A stretch of DNA of 64,000 nt from Sphaerosporella brunnea. Its lineage: Eukaryota; Ascomycota; Pezizomycetes; Pezizales; Pyronemataceae. The notes under the pieces were generated by a model. It made no database searches. It was not told where the DNA came from and was given only the letters and a program-made list of their open reading frames with translations. The stretch lies in contig VXIS01000023.1 in NCBI GenBank assembly GCA_008704415.1, positions 186,001 to 250,000 on the forward strand, given 5' to 3'. Below, piece after piece: positions 10,391 through 21,669 of the stretch. The stretch's first letter is position 1; each line of letters begins with the position of its first letter. Made by a program: the position numbers and the translations under genes.

Positions 10391-10590
10391 CAGTGTTCCT
10401 CACGGGCCGGGGCGGTCTGGAGGTCGGTCTGGACGGTCTGCCATAGCCCAGTCAAGTCCGTGCTCGACAGAGGACTGAAGCTACCCAGTTCGCAATTGAT
10501 CCAGGGCTGGAAAACATGGTTCATGCGTCCTGAGGACTGGACCAGCCGGCAGTGCTTACCTATGATTCATCTATATGCCGTGAGTCTGAA
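10391..10590 (+). mobile_element. hAT-B family terminal region, copy 1
   Basis: Starts CAGTGTTCCTCACGGGCC, a hAT-like terminus also seen at 26636, 50296 and (reverse) 27503. The body (GACGGTCTGCCATAG, GACAGAGGACTGAAG, CCAGCCGGCAGT, ATCTATATGC) matches the reverse complement of 51925-52080 closely, so these are two copies of one short non-autonomous element or end fragment. No target duplication was identified. Confidence 0.6.
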
Positions 10591-11389
10591 CGTGCGAGCG
10601 GTGGAGTCAACATACGACAAGGAAAAAAAGCCTTATCCTTGCCGCCGTGACTGCACCATAATTGCGGCGGGAAATTCATCCTCGCTTCCAGGTAGAAGGT
10701 TTACACCTGTTGGAATTCGGCTGTCGTGCGGGTCGAGTTTGGGTCGGTCTATCGAGCTTTTCTGTAGAGGGGGGAGCTTCTCTTCCCCTTCACGCAATTG
10801 AATTGACCACCACACTAATTTTATCAACACCTACTCTGGAAGCAACCCAGCGGATCCCGACAGACCCCAAGGACGCATACCCGTAGTGTTCCCAGCGAAG
10901 AAATTGCACCGCTCAAGTCGCGTCTGGCTGCCCGAAAATGGCAATGACGTTGTGATTAGGGGTGAGGGCCTGTGGAAATGCAATAAATTTATGGTTCCGG
11001 AGACTTTTTTGCCAGACTCGCGTGGTGTACGAGTGTGTGCTGAAAGAGCTACTCCTAAGTGGGGAGCCCTCGCAAAAATGGCGCTGGTATTTCTGTCAAT
11101 ACCCTCCATGTCTGCCGAACCAGACGGGATCTTCAGCAGCACAATGATTACGCTCGACGACCGTCGTTGCCAGCGCAGTGACGAAGCTGTCAACGCATTG
11201 CAGTGCCTGAACGGTTGGCACTCGGATGGGCTCAACAGCGCGATCCATGCTGCAACTCAATGGGGGCATGGTTTAATAGGCATGAAGGCGTTTTGGAGCG
11301 CGCGGAGGACCCATTAATATATGGCCGGGGTTTGGCATATGGGTTTTGAGGGCGCGGGCTGTTTGCATATAAAATCCTTAAGTAATCGG
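10591..11389. other. Unassigned spacer
   Basis: Frames of up to 143 codons on both strands (10886-11317 +, 10831-11235 -) overlap each other and show no motif. An isolated GTCTGGCTGCCCGAAAATG (10922) resembles the left end of the 2337 Harbinger element but has no partner. Probably degenerate repeat sequence. Confidence 0.4.
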
Positions 11390-11541
11390 GAGTATCCAGT
11401 CGACTGGATCGCCTGCAGGCGGTCCAGCCCTTACCCTCCCAAAGGACGGCTGGTCCAGGCCATGTCACGGACTGGACTTACGCGATGTGGTGAAGGTCCG
11501 GTCCACGCTCAGGGCTGGTCCGACTGGACTGTGGGTTCGCC
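11390..11541 (-). mobile_element. hAT-B family terminal region, copy 2
   Basis: Read on the minus strand from 11541: CACTGGCGAACCCACAGTCC, then AGTCGGACCAG and GGACCGCCTGCAGGCGATCC, ending in a palindromic ATCCAGTCGACTGGATACT. The copy at 50296-50455 (+) has the same order of blocks. The outer few bases have drifted from CAGTGTTCC. Confidence 0.5.
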
Positions 11542-11579
11542 AGTGCCATACAACAAGCAAGCCACACAGTTGCTGTGAA

Positions 11580-12775
11580 TCTTTCTCGACAGGAAGCTGT
11601 CACTACTTCACCACCACAACGTCCCGATGGGCAAGGCTAGAGCAGACGATGCCATGATCAGATCTCTGTTCAGGAAGCTCGGCCTATGCCCTGAAAACAT
11701 CAGACGCATCCAAACCGCAGCAGTAGAGGCTGTTGCCCTGCACGGGGCGGAGCTATGGTTCGATAAGGGCCAAGGGACGGATAGCCGGCCTGCAAAAGCT
11801 ATTCAACCGACCGGCCAGAGCCAAATAGCTGTCAGGTCGACCAACGCCGTACTTCGCTTCGCCTGCGCAAACGCCTTCGGAGAATGCCTACCCCAGCCGG
11901 AACAGACCACTACCGTGGGCAAGCTTGCGGATACAATTCTCGGGCACCCACAGAAGCTCGAACCAACTCGGGCAACACTCTTAAGGCCAACTGGCCAAGT
12001 CATCGTTCAGGAAGACGACGTGATGGCTGCACTATTGGCTGCGTCTCGTGAACGCCCTACTGACAACCACATCGCTGTCTTCTCGGGTGGATTGCGCCTG
12101 GGAGTTGGACACTGCGGATTTGGAGCCGTCGCACGCACGAGCGCGACGATAGATGCTTGGAGCCGCACGGGCGGCTACATAGGCAACAACAAAGAAGCTT
12201 ACGATGCAGAACTATTCGGCATCGCAGCCGGATTGGAGATGGGGGCACGCAGCGCCCTCCTCAGGGCGCGGCTTTGCTGCGACCTTCTACCCACCGAGCC
12301 CGGCACCGGGTACCTCTTCGTGGATGCGCAGGCCGCCCTGAAACGTCCGCGGTATGGCGATCCCGGAGAAGGTCAATGGCTACTGCCGCGCATACGGCGA
12401 GCTGAATACAAGCTACGGCAGCTCGGCTGGATCACCGAGTACAGATGGATCCCAGGGCACAAAGACGTGCCAGGCACACTTGAGTGGACCAACCGTAGGA
12501 CGGACGATAAGTGCTGACACTGCCGGAAGGCACCAAAACAGACACGAGGGCAGCTCTTTCAGATGTGCGCTGCGTATCGCTAGGAACAGGAGGCCCTCTG
12601 GAAGGCAATAAGGGAGGCGACGGGCGGGGAGGACGGAAGGAAGCGGTGGAGGAAGACCATCACGCCGACGAGGAGGATCCTGGCCGACACTCGCTGCACG
12701 GATGCTGTCCTCAGCTTCCCGAGTAGCACCCAGGTTGCCCAGTGGCCGGAGCAGCCACAAGCATGATCACGGAAC
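11580..12775 (+). pseudogene. LINE (Tad/CgT-like) 3' part with RNase H and an internal deletion
   Basis: Open to 12517 (296 codons). The reverse-transcriptase C-terminal linker (IQTAAVEAVALHGAELWF) is followed by RNase H-like text with AVFSGGLRLG, YDAELFGIAAG, FVDAQAALK and WIPGHKDVPG. The third acidic block is then missing: PG joins directly to NRRTDDKC, whereas the related 22.0-22.9 kb copy has ~90 residues between (DEMADQVAKAAA to YQLRLNKAP). A stop follows DKC. The zinc-knuckle remainder (HCRKAPKQTRGQLFQMC) is readable in frame after it to ~12775. Catalytically dead by deletion. Confidence 0.8.
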
Positions 12776-12865
12776 TGTTGTCTAGTGCGTTATACGTTTG
12801 TGGGGTCCCAGCTTTTAACTTTTGAGTCACGCCCGTGTGTGGACACCTGAGGTTCAAGGGTTACT

Positions 12866-13930
12866 TTGTGTCATTCAGACAAACAAAGCAACGTCAGCGC
12901 ACCAATACAGCTTTGCATTCCACGGACGTTGACAAGGCGCGTACTACACGAAGCCCACGATACCCCAGCTGGGGGTGACGTTGGCCCAGATCGCACATAC
13001 ATGCGTTTGCGTAGAGACTTTCTCTGGCCAAGGGTGTGGGATTCAGTCCGGCGCTATGTGGAAGGATGCGACATGTGCCACCGGGTCAATGGTCGCCAGG
13101 GAAAGCTCATGGGGCTGCTCCAGCCTCTGCCAATTGCAAAGGGACGATGGCCACACCCTGGTGTTGGCTTCATCACAGATCTTCCAGACTCGGCTAGCGG
13201 GAACAATTGCGTAGTCACTTTTGTCAACTACCTGACGAAGAGAGTGCACTGGCGGGCATGCAAGAAGACTCTGGACGCGACCGAGTTTGCCCAGCTGTTC
13301 ATTGACAATGTCATCCGATTGCATTGGGTGCCAGAGGAGGTTTTGTCTGATCGCGACGTGCGCTGTCAGGACTTCTGGACAAAAGTTACGCGGAGAATGG
13401 GTACGAAGCTGATAAAATCGACCGCCTCTCACCCACGGACCGACGGACTGGCGGAAAACAGCAATAAAACGATCACCAATACCGCAAGGCATACGCGACG
13501 CATAGCCCAGACAACTGGGACGAAATGCGGTCCCTGGGGGAGTTTGCCTACAACAGCTCAGTTCACCGCTCCACCAAGATGACACCCTTCTGTCTCAACT
13601 TGGGCTACGATCCGGGAATTCCGCTGAATGCCCTTGCACGAGCTGCCCGACAGGGACGGGCATTGGCTAGTACACTACAAGGCAGTGAATCCGCTGATCA
13701 ACTGGCGAGACTGCTCGGCGTGGCGCGGGATACACTGCAGAAAGCGCAGGACCGACAAGTGGTCGAAGCAAATCAACACCGACAGCCAGTGGATAAGCGC
13801 AAGAAGGAAGCACAGTGGTGTTCCTCGATGCGAAAGACCAACCCATCACGTATACCAACGTGCGCCCTGACCGTGGAAAGCTTATACACCGGTATTTAGG
13901 CCCGTACATAGTTTTCGGTATGAGGGTTAG
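12866..13930 (+). pseudogene. Ty3/gypsy integrase relic, element 1
   Basis: Frame 12866-13582 shows the H2C2 zinc module (HEAHDTPAGG to CDMCHR) and the integrase core with first Asp (GFITDLP), second Asp (LSDRDVR) and the Glu block (TDGLAENSN). After a frameshift near 13500 the C-terminal part continues (EFAYNSSVHRSTKMTPF, NLGYDPGIP). A GPY/F-like block (LIHRYLGPYIVFG) is readable near 13880-13930 in a third frame. Nothing upstream encodes reverse transcriptase, so only the 3' end of this element remains. It is followed by a second gypsy element in the same orientation. Confidence 0.85.
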
Positions 13931-13959
13931 CACCTGATTGACTATTGAACCAATACACT

Positions 13960-16900
13960 ACAAATGTTGCAATCAGACTGGAGCACCCTCAACAAAGGTG
14001 GAGTTGCGCAGTACAATGTTCAGACTAGCCAGTATGATTGGCGGCCCCACCAAGAGCTTGAAAGTCCAGTTAGTAGGTTTTGCGAAGCAGCGGTGGAACA
14101 AGAGGGCATTCATCTACTTTCCGCACGAGAGGATTACAAGATCTGTGCAAGATGTAAGGGAAAGGAGCAGATATTTGTGGTCAATCTGAGGGAACGAATT
14201 CACAAAATCATTGCTCAACGCTCTAAGCAATGGACGAACTCTCCGACACAGTTTGTGGACGTACAGCGGTGGCGGTTGAAAATCTGTGAGGCTTTCAACA
14301 AAATATTTGAGCCTCCGTCAGGATTGCCACTCCGAACCTAGGATGACTTCCCGGTTGAAATCGACCTAAATGCCAAGGCACCACGTCAAACGCCCTACCA
14401 GATGATGACGGTGGAGCAGTAAAAATTTGAGACACAAATCATCAAGCTGCTTCAAAACGGTTGGGTGACGGACTCTCGTTCCCATTTCGCTGCACCCATC
14501 ATCTTCGTCAAGAAACAGCATGGATTGCAGCGGATTTGCGTTGACTACCGGGAACTCAACAGAATCACTGCCAAAGATTGCTACCCACTCCAATACATAG
14601 AGGATTTGCTGGACCGTCTGCATGGCGGCACTGTGTTTACTAAATTGCACCTGGCAGGCGGATACCATTAACTCAGGATCCACCTGGATGACTGCAACAA
14701 GACTGCGTTCATTACACCAGCGAGATTCTACGAGTGGAAGGTCATTCCTTTTGGGCTGGCGAATGCCGTATCTGACTTTATGTGGCACATGCACCGTGTG
14801 TTACATAAGTACCGCGGATGCTCAGTGGTGTACCTGGGTGATGTTCTGATTCATTCACGTACTCCGGTGGAACACAAGTGCCACGTCGAGAGTGTGTTGG
14901 CCTCACTTTGAGCAAGTCGACTCAGGTGAACCGCCAAGAAATGCGAATTCGGAGTGCGTGAAATCACGTTCATCGGCTTTTGGGTACCAAAAAGGGCGTT
15001 GATACGGAAGAAATCAATGTCGCTGCAGTCTGTGATTGGCTACCGCCCAAAATGCAATGTCAGTTGAGGTCTTTTCTAGGGCTAGCTGAATACTATCGGC
15101 GGTTTGTGGACAAAGTTGCATACCGCACGACAGCGCTGTACGACCTGACCAAGACCGACAGGCATACAGGATGTCGCTGGCACTCATTACAGCAGCAACA
15201 GTCTGACAATATTAAGGTCACACTTACCACGGCCCCTGGGTTGGCTACGATGGACCGTGATGCTACATTCATTCTGAGAACAGACTCCTCAGATACAGCG
15301 TTAGGTGGAGTGCTTGCTCAGCGTTAAGTAATTTCTGTAACGCACTGGGCACTGTACATTCACAGTCGCAAACATACACCCATCTACACAGATCATTCTT
15401 TGTTGCAACACATACTGGGTCAGCCAAAGCTAAGCGGCAGGCAATGGCGTCACCTCGCTAAGCTCTAGGAGCACTGATAAACGATTAAGTACTATCCTGG
15501 TGCCGCCAATATTGTTGCCGACGCACTCAGCGGAAGGGAACACCCAGAAAAACAGGTAGTCGCCCAAGCAGCAACGGGAGAGGCTACCACAGACATGTCG
15601 TCAGCCTCACTACACCTGACACGGATGGAGTTTGCGATAGAAATCAACAAAGAGCTTCTACCGGACGTTCGGACCGGATTGGAGCATGACAAAGAATTTG
15701 CGTCCTTGATTACCCACTTCAAAGGTGCGCATATGGCACAGACAGGGAACTGAAGTTAGAAGCAGCTGCGTAGGAATCGGAAAATTGCTGCAAGGGCATG
15801 GTAGTTGAGTGGCACGTGGACTTCTTGTACTATAAGCAAGCTGTCGATGATTGTTGGCTGTGTATTCCAGATATCATGCAGAATTGGATTTTACAGTACA
15901 TACATGATAGCTAGTTGTGTGGCGGCCACTTGAGAGCGACTAAGCTGGCACATGCGGTCACAAAGCGTTTCTGCTAGAGCGGCATCCATGAGTTGGTGAA
16001 ACGTTGGGTGTCAACCTGAGATATCTGTCATCGCATCAAGCCAAATATCCGGGTTCCGCACGGTTTGACCATGGCCCTATCAATGCCTGGTGACGGCGGC
16101 AAACGTATCAACATCGACTTTATTACCAAGATGCCAGTATCAGAGAGTGGCAACGACACAATTGTCACAATAGTTGACTTCCTGACTAAGCGTGTTCAAT
16201 GGAACGCTGGGAATGAAAAAGGTCTCACCGCCAAAGCATTCGTGGATCTATTTGTGGAGCACTACATCCGGACCCGCAGCCTACCAGCAGCAATCGTCTC
16301 AGACCGTGATATTCTTCATCAGCATCTTCTGGAAGATTGTCTGTGAACGATTGCGTATTAAGCAACATATGAGCACTGCGTTTCACCCCAAGACAGATGG
16401 TCTCGCCGAGAATGTCAATGAAATTGTGGAGCACCTAGCGACCGTGTTGCGCAGGGCTAAGCAGTGCCTGCAGGAAGCTCAGGTCGAGATGGTTATAGAG
16501 GCTGACAAGCGACGTCAACTTGACCCGTTCAAACTGCAGGATTCCGTTTTTCTCAACACCCGCAAGCTGCTATTGCCTATGCAAACCTCCATCATCATAA
16601 CGACGACGAGTATGGTGTCCCCGCGAGCAGAAAGTTTCAGCACGAGTTTGCTGGCCCGTTTACCATCCTGGACCTGCGCGGCAATGCGGCGACTCAACGG
16701 GCTCCGGCCTCACCGCGTCGATCGCAACCGCCTGCATCCACCACCACCAGCACTACTTGTCAGACAGTCAGGCGCCAAGTATGAGGTGGAAAAACTGCTC
16801 AGCCACCAGGGTAGAACGGTCAAAACACTCCAATACCATATTAAGTAGGCGGGACACAACCTCAGCGATGCTGACTGGCTGCCGCTATGTAATCTGCGTG

Positions 16901-16985
16901 GAGGGTGCACGCGGCTTCTGCGCGAATACCACGAGAATCACGGGCTACGGGTATACAAGTGGTTTGAGCAATCTGAGTTAAAGGA
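13960..16985 (+). pseudogene. Chromovirus-type Ty3/gypsy pol relic, element 2
   Basis: In order: pre-RT text (EAFNKIFEPPSGLPL, DDFPVEIDLNAKAPRQTPY), RT (NGWVTDSRSHFAAPIIFVKK, ICVDYRELNRI, FGLANAVSDF, VVYLGDVLIHS), connection (LRSFLGLAEYYRRFV), RNase H start (DATFILRTDSSDTALGGVLA), integrase (CWLCIPDIM, DICHRIKP, INIDFITKMP, IVSDRDI, TDGLAENVN) and a C-terminal chromodomain (YEVEKLLSHQGRT, YHIK, AGHNLSDADWLP) near 16780-16965. Lesions include stops at ~14341, ~14420, ~14669 and ~15325, a YLGD active site in place of YxDD, and TAG at the conserved chromodomain Trp. No LTR was identified. Chromodomains of this class bind methylated histone tails and can direct integration to heterochromatin. Confidence 0.87.
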
Positions 16986-17074
16986 GCAGCGCGAAGGCAC
17001 GACGAATGGGAGGCAGAGAATTGGGACAGAGCATTAGGACAGAGGATTGGGACGGAACACCGCCTGCAGTTGTG

Positions 17075-18130
17075 TTTTTTTTTTTTTTTATGTCTTGAAA
17101 CGGCGCTGGTTTTCTAAGACCGGAGGTAGTGTAGGGAAACAGAGGCTGCTTGGCTGTCGAGAGAGTTACGAGTGACGCACGATGTACATAGTTCGATAGC
17201 TAGGCCAGGGTCCCCACGAAGGAACGCAGACCTCTACATACCACTTCCATCATGGACCCTCTGTTGTTTGTTTTAATCATATCATATACAGCGGTGTACG
17301 GCAATGACATATCTGGAAAAGGAGTCAATGTAACCCCTAGGCTCGGAGTCTTACTGTGAAGCCTGCGCCTCTGAAAGAACAGGAAGTAAGTAAAGTCGCA
17401 TCCAGTATAAGTACGCGCCAACGAGATTCGTAACAGGCCAAAAAGAAAAATGTCATCACGAACGGGAAGCAATGATCTAAGGCCCTAGGGGGCCATGTCC
17501 CAACTTTGGGTGCTACTTAGGAAAGCCATCTCCAACTCCGTGCAGCCTTCATGAGACAACAGGACTCTAATGGGCGGGCCGAGCCTCGGTTTTTTCTGCG
17601 CGTCCAGGGTGGCAGCTGATACTTCCTTTCATAATACAGCCTGCTCTTTACCCCATGGAGCGCAGAACCTGAATAGGTGCTGCCATGTCTGAACCGCGTT
17701 GCCTGAGCTGAACCAGCATGTATGCTCATCGCGCCTGCCGTTTCTCTGGCGACATGGCTTGTTAACCTTGAGCTGAAAGACGTGTCCAGCCAGCGATTTC
17801 TTGGTGCACTGGGCGACCGTGTCAGCTTTCTTTGACCGTCTGTAGTATGCATTGAGTGAGCAGTGCTTCAGCAGCCACTCGTCTCGGCTCTGAGTCTTGG
17901 CCACGGTCATGCGGCAGCCAACTGCGGTGTGTGATGTGGTGGTAAGCAAGTCATTGGCCAGAGATTCGCATGATTCTTCCTCCGCTTCCTTGCGTAGTTA
18001 GTGGGCCAGCTTGTTGCCAAGCGGCCAGCAACCCCTCAGAATCCCAGGTTCCAACCTTTGGCGTTCAGCGCTCCCTCTGCGCAAACGATTTAGGACAGCA
18101 GGTGCTGTACGGTCCGCGCAAACTGTGGAG
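17075..18130 (-). pseudogene. LINE 3' fragment with poly(A) tail
   Basis: Read on the minus strand: a degenerate RNase H end (GCWPLGNKLAH), then EAEEESCESLAN, DEWLLKHCSLNAYYRR and a zinc-knuckle region (HVFQLKVNKPC, RDEHTCWF, WQHLFRFCAPWGKEQ). This order matches CgT1/Tad-like non-LTR ORF2 C-termini. A run of about 15 T on the plus strand near 17075-17089 would be the element's poly(A) tail and marks its 3' end just beyond the chromovirus. The 5' limit is uncertain, and text up to 18594 may belong to it. Confidence 0.6.
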
Positions 18131-20529
18131 TCGGCGCGTGTGCGTTGTGACCGCATCCAGCTGCCTTGTCTCGAGTCGAGTTCCTGCCGAGCGCGAGCTT
18201 GAGACCTGAAGTGTCTTGGACCCTTGTGGTTGCAGGACGGGGAACAGTGAAGGGCAAAGATCTCCGTCACCGCGTGAGTACTTTCTGTCACGGCGTCGAT
18301 GTGACGGTCAGTTGGCACTGCGAACCTCACATAGTGACTGCAAACATCACATATAGTCAGACCGCCTCGACAATATGCACTGAACGAGAACCGGAATGAC
18401 CAAAGACCAGGCAAGGAAAAACCAGGACCTATGGTCCAAGCCAGATCCAGGTGCCTTCGGCGCCACGTGAGTGGAAACATAAAACCCAAAGCAAGAGCCT
18501 GCAGGATACAACCGGCCAACCAATTGATCGTGATTGATACCGTCGTTTCATGACAACCAAGAATGTTGAGACACGCAGATTCAAAATCAAACAATTTCTA
18601 ATTTGTATTCAACAGCCCACGACTACATCATGTCAGCCGTCATGTCTCTTCAGGTGCCAAGTTTGATCCAACTGGTCAAGTTTCTTAGCTTCACTGACTT
18701 CGTTAAGCGTCGGCCGCCTCGTTTTGGCTACGCCAATAAAGTCTCTCCATTCCACATCATCTGATGAAGTCAAAGCTCCTATCATCGAAACGGTCCATGG
18801 GGGAATACGCGTTCCTGCAACTGCTAGGCAACCTGCTATGGACATCCGAGTCACCGAGGTCGAACGCTGCTCAGTACTGATAGAGAGTTCGCAACTAGGC
18901 CCGAGACTTGCAAGGCCAGTAATACCTCTAAAGCTATGGCAAACCAGTGTCAGTGCAGGCTTGTCTGTAAGACGTAGACGGTAACAAATTCAGCAAGATA
19001 CAGCGTTCGCTCTAGTGCTAGGCACGGGGCGACAGGTCAAGGCGCGGGCGGGTTGGGCGCGGCAGGCTAGGCCGTGGCGCGACGAGGTTATTGGGGTTGC
19101 GCTGGGTGTATTGGGATGCAACGGGGAATCCAGGAGCGGTGGCGAGGTGCGACTGATGTATGTGGGGCAATGAGAGCCGGGAGCCTTCCCAGTCCAATTG
19201 GCGCGGAGGGGGTTCGTCTGAAAGCGGAATTCAAGAACGCAGTATCCGATTGACACCCGGCATTATGTGATATACAGGGTGGCCGGGTTTCCAACGAGGT
19301 GGCCGGGTCGGCGATGGGGTCGCCGAGTTGTCGACGGGGCAGGCTGGGCGGGGCGGAGTCCGTTGAGGCTGTCGCCGCGCCGTCGTGCCCCGTGCCCCGT
19401 CAGGGTGCCCAAATCCGTGCACAGCACCACTTTGATCTCATCCACCGTCAATCGGGGTGGGAGCAACCCATACCCGAGCATCCTGGTCACCCTACCTACG
19501 TTGCTTATTGTGCCCGGACCTGTGGCGAAGGGTTCAGATGTATGATTCAACCACGAGGGTTGGAGTAGTGCTGAGAGAAGCATTGAGAACTGGGAGCGAG
19601 TGGAAGGAAATACAAGGCGCTCGTGTACATAAACCTCTTCCCTTCCTTCTGACACCATGCTCTACACGAAACGTCTACCTTCTTGGCCTACATGTCCCAC
19701 ACTGGTTGCTGCACTTTGTGTCCCGTTCCAAATCTATGATCCGTGCAAGCAGTGATTCACCTGAACAAAATATTACGCAACCATTTACAATGAAGGAGTG
19801 AATCAGACGGATTCAGCCAACAACTACCGCGACTACCACAAATCACGTCAAGCATGACCGACGACCCACGACAACAAACTGGAAGCTGTTAGTCAAAGGG
19901 ATTCCGCAAACAAAGACCAACCGCTGTACGTTGCAAACTCAGCTCAACAGTGAAAGCTGGGTTACGAACATGACGACCCGAGTAATAGCTGACCCTGCCA
20001 GAGACCCGGACTCCTGATATTGTAGGTAGATACAATGAGTTACCACCTCTACAAAATTCAAAAGACGCCTGCAGGAGGTACGGTTGGTGGTTATTGTTAA
20101 AGGTAGGATTGTATAATGCATTCGCCACTGACATGTCTAAACCAGCGCACCTTGACGAGCTTTCCAGGTTGGCCGAGTCTATTAACATCGCTGGATCACC
20201 ATATCTTCCAGTTCAGGCCGTTTTACTACACCTAATGTTATCTTGACAAAACCGCCTACGCGGGAGAAGACGTTCCCGCGATTGTCTGAGCGTCCCCAGT
20301 TTAGAAGAGTATCGATTGTCACGGATGTTTCGTCCCCGCATGTGTCTTTTTTACTGTTGGACAGCGCAAGTCCTCTCGGTCATACTTGTTGCGCTTCGGC
20401 TCGAAGGCCTTTTTCTCACGCAGCCTGCCTTGCTGGCCCCAGGTTTAGCTCTGGTTGCCGGCACGGCCGCAGCCACCATGATACTCACGCGCCATTTATG
20501 TAAATTTTAGTAAGCGGTCTCAATAACCT
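18131..20529. other. Unassigned, mostly non-coding spacer
   Basis: About 2.4 kb without a recognisable gene. Bases 19010-19420 are very GC-rich with many GGCCGGG and GGGGC words. A 131-codon minus-strand frame (19263-19658) and a 99-codon one (19889-20188) show no known motif. No repeat shared with the rest of the window was noticed here. Confidence 0.4.
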
Positions 20530-20830
20530 CTGTTCGCGACGTACGTTGTGACATACGTAGGAATATTAAAGCAAGTTGAGAGTCTTAGCCTCAACGCTGA
20601 TTGGCGGCATCACAACACTTCCATTATGCCACCACCACGGCGCTGTGGACCTTCGTTCATCAACGTTACGTTCAACATCCACTCAGATGGAAGTGGACGC
20701 GACAATGGCTGCCAGAAAGGCTGTTCAAGGTGATCCACCAGGCTTTTGGTGGAAGTAATGTGATGGTGTTGAGGTGCAGCGTTTCAGAATGTGAAATATT
20801 ACGGCATGTTGTGATGTTGGTGTTCTCGAA
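20530..20830 (+). pseudogene. Possible Tc1/mariner transposase trace
   Basis: In the frame of 20601-20891 the text RWKWTRQWLPERLF, then FGGSNVMVLRCSVS resembles the Tc1/mariner block GGGSVMVWGC(F/M)S. Only about 60 codons are comparable and neither catalytic Asp is convincing. A weak, fragmentary assignment. Confidence 0.35.
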
Positions 20831-20839
20831 ATGTAACCC

Positions 20840-21660
20840 ACAATCAAGCTTTTATTCTCCTACAAAGTATATTGCCTACGGAGGTTATTGAGAGGTTTTT
20901 TGAAGCAGTTAGTGGTCGGATAGTCGGAGCCCGGTGTTCCCCAGTTGTTGTGATGCGGTTCCGCTGGCCGCGGCGGCAGGCCCGTTTTTTTGAGATGGCA
21001 GGCAGCGCCGTGGTTGAGTCTGCCATGTGGTCTGTGTGTGATGTGGGGGGGGGGGCAGGTTCAAATGAATCAAAGGTGAGCAGAGACTAGAAGCCTGGAA
21101 GAGACAAAGGTTGCAACTGTGGCTGTGTGCTAGTCACTGCCGATGGTGGGGTTTACTTGACGGATTCTAACACGGCGCCTTCATCCGCGACGTCCACACG
21201 CCCCTCTGGGTACTCGAGGAGATGTTTGATCCCATATACATATCCTGGCCGGTCGTCCCTGCGTTGAAGATTTTGTACCATCGTGTTGAAGAGCTGTGGC
21301 TTCCACCCCGTGTGGGCCAGGAGCACACGTACACGTGCTGGCAATGTACCGTGCTTGCAAATCCCGATGGAATGACTGCATCTTTCGAAGGTTGCAGCGC
21401 AGATGGCGCGGCACGGCGGTTTGCTCAGTGACCGCAAGCCCGAGTGCACTTGTCACGACGGGCAACAATTCATCGGCAGCGAAGAAAATATCTTCATATC
21501 TGCGCTGTGTCGGATCTTCCAACGCCCCTCTCCCCTGGCCCCCCCGGCAACGCCGCCGCCTGAATTGGATTGTACGTCCCAACCAGGTATACATAGACAC
21601 AGCATCCCGCACATATAGGCTGCAGATGGTTCCGTCGCTTCAACATCGATATGTATCTGA
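20840..21660. other. Unassigned sequence left of the hAT-A insertion
   Basis: Minus-strand frames 21181-21612 (143 codons) and 21153-21449 (98 codons) overlap. The latter contains GYVYGIKHLLEYPEGRVDVA, which reads like genuine protein, but no family is recognised. A G9-10 run lies near 21047. The right part ends at the 8-bp target duplication CCTGGCGC (21662-21669). Confidence 0.35.
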
Positions 21661-21669
21661 ACCTGGCGC

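Noticed and set aside
17075..17089. T-run as a transcription terminator
   Set aside because: Position fits the reverse complement of a LINE poly(A) tail, and the genome is eukaryotic.
19263..19658. 131-codon minus-strand frame with TVDEIKVVLCTDLG
   Set aside because: No motif order of a known family, GC-rich low-complexity flank, overlapping plus-strand frames of equal length; insufficient support.
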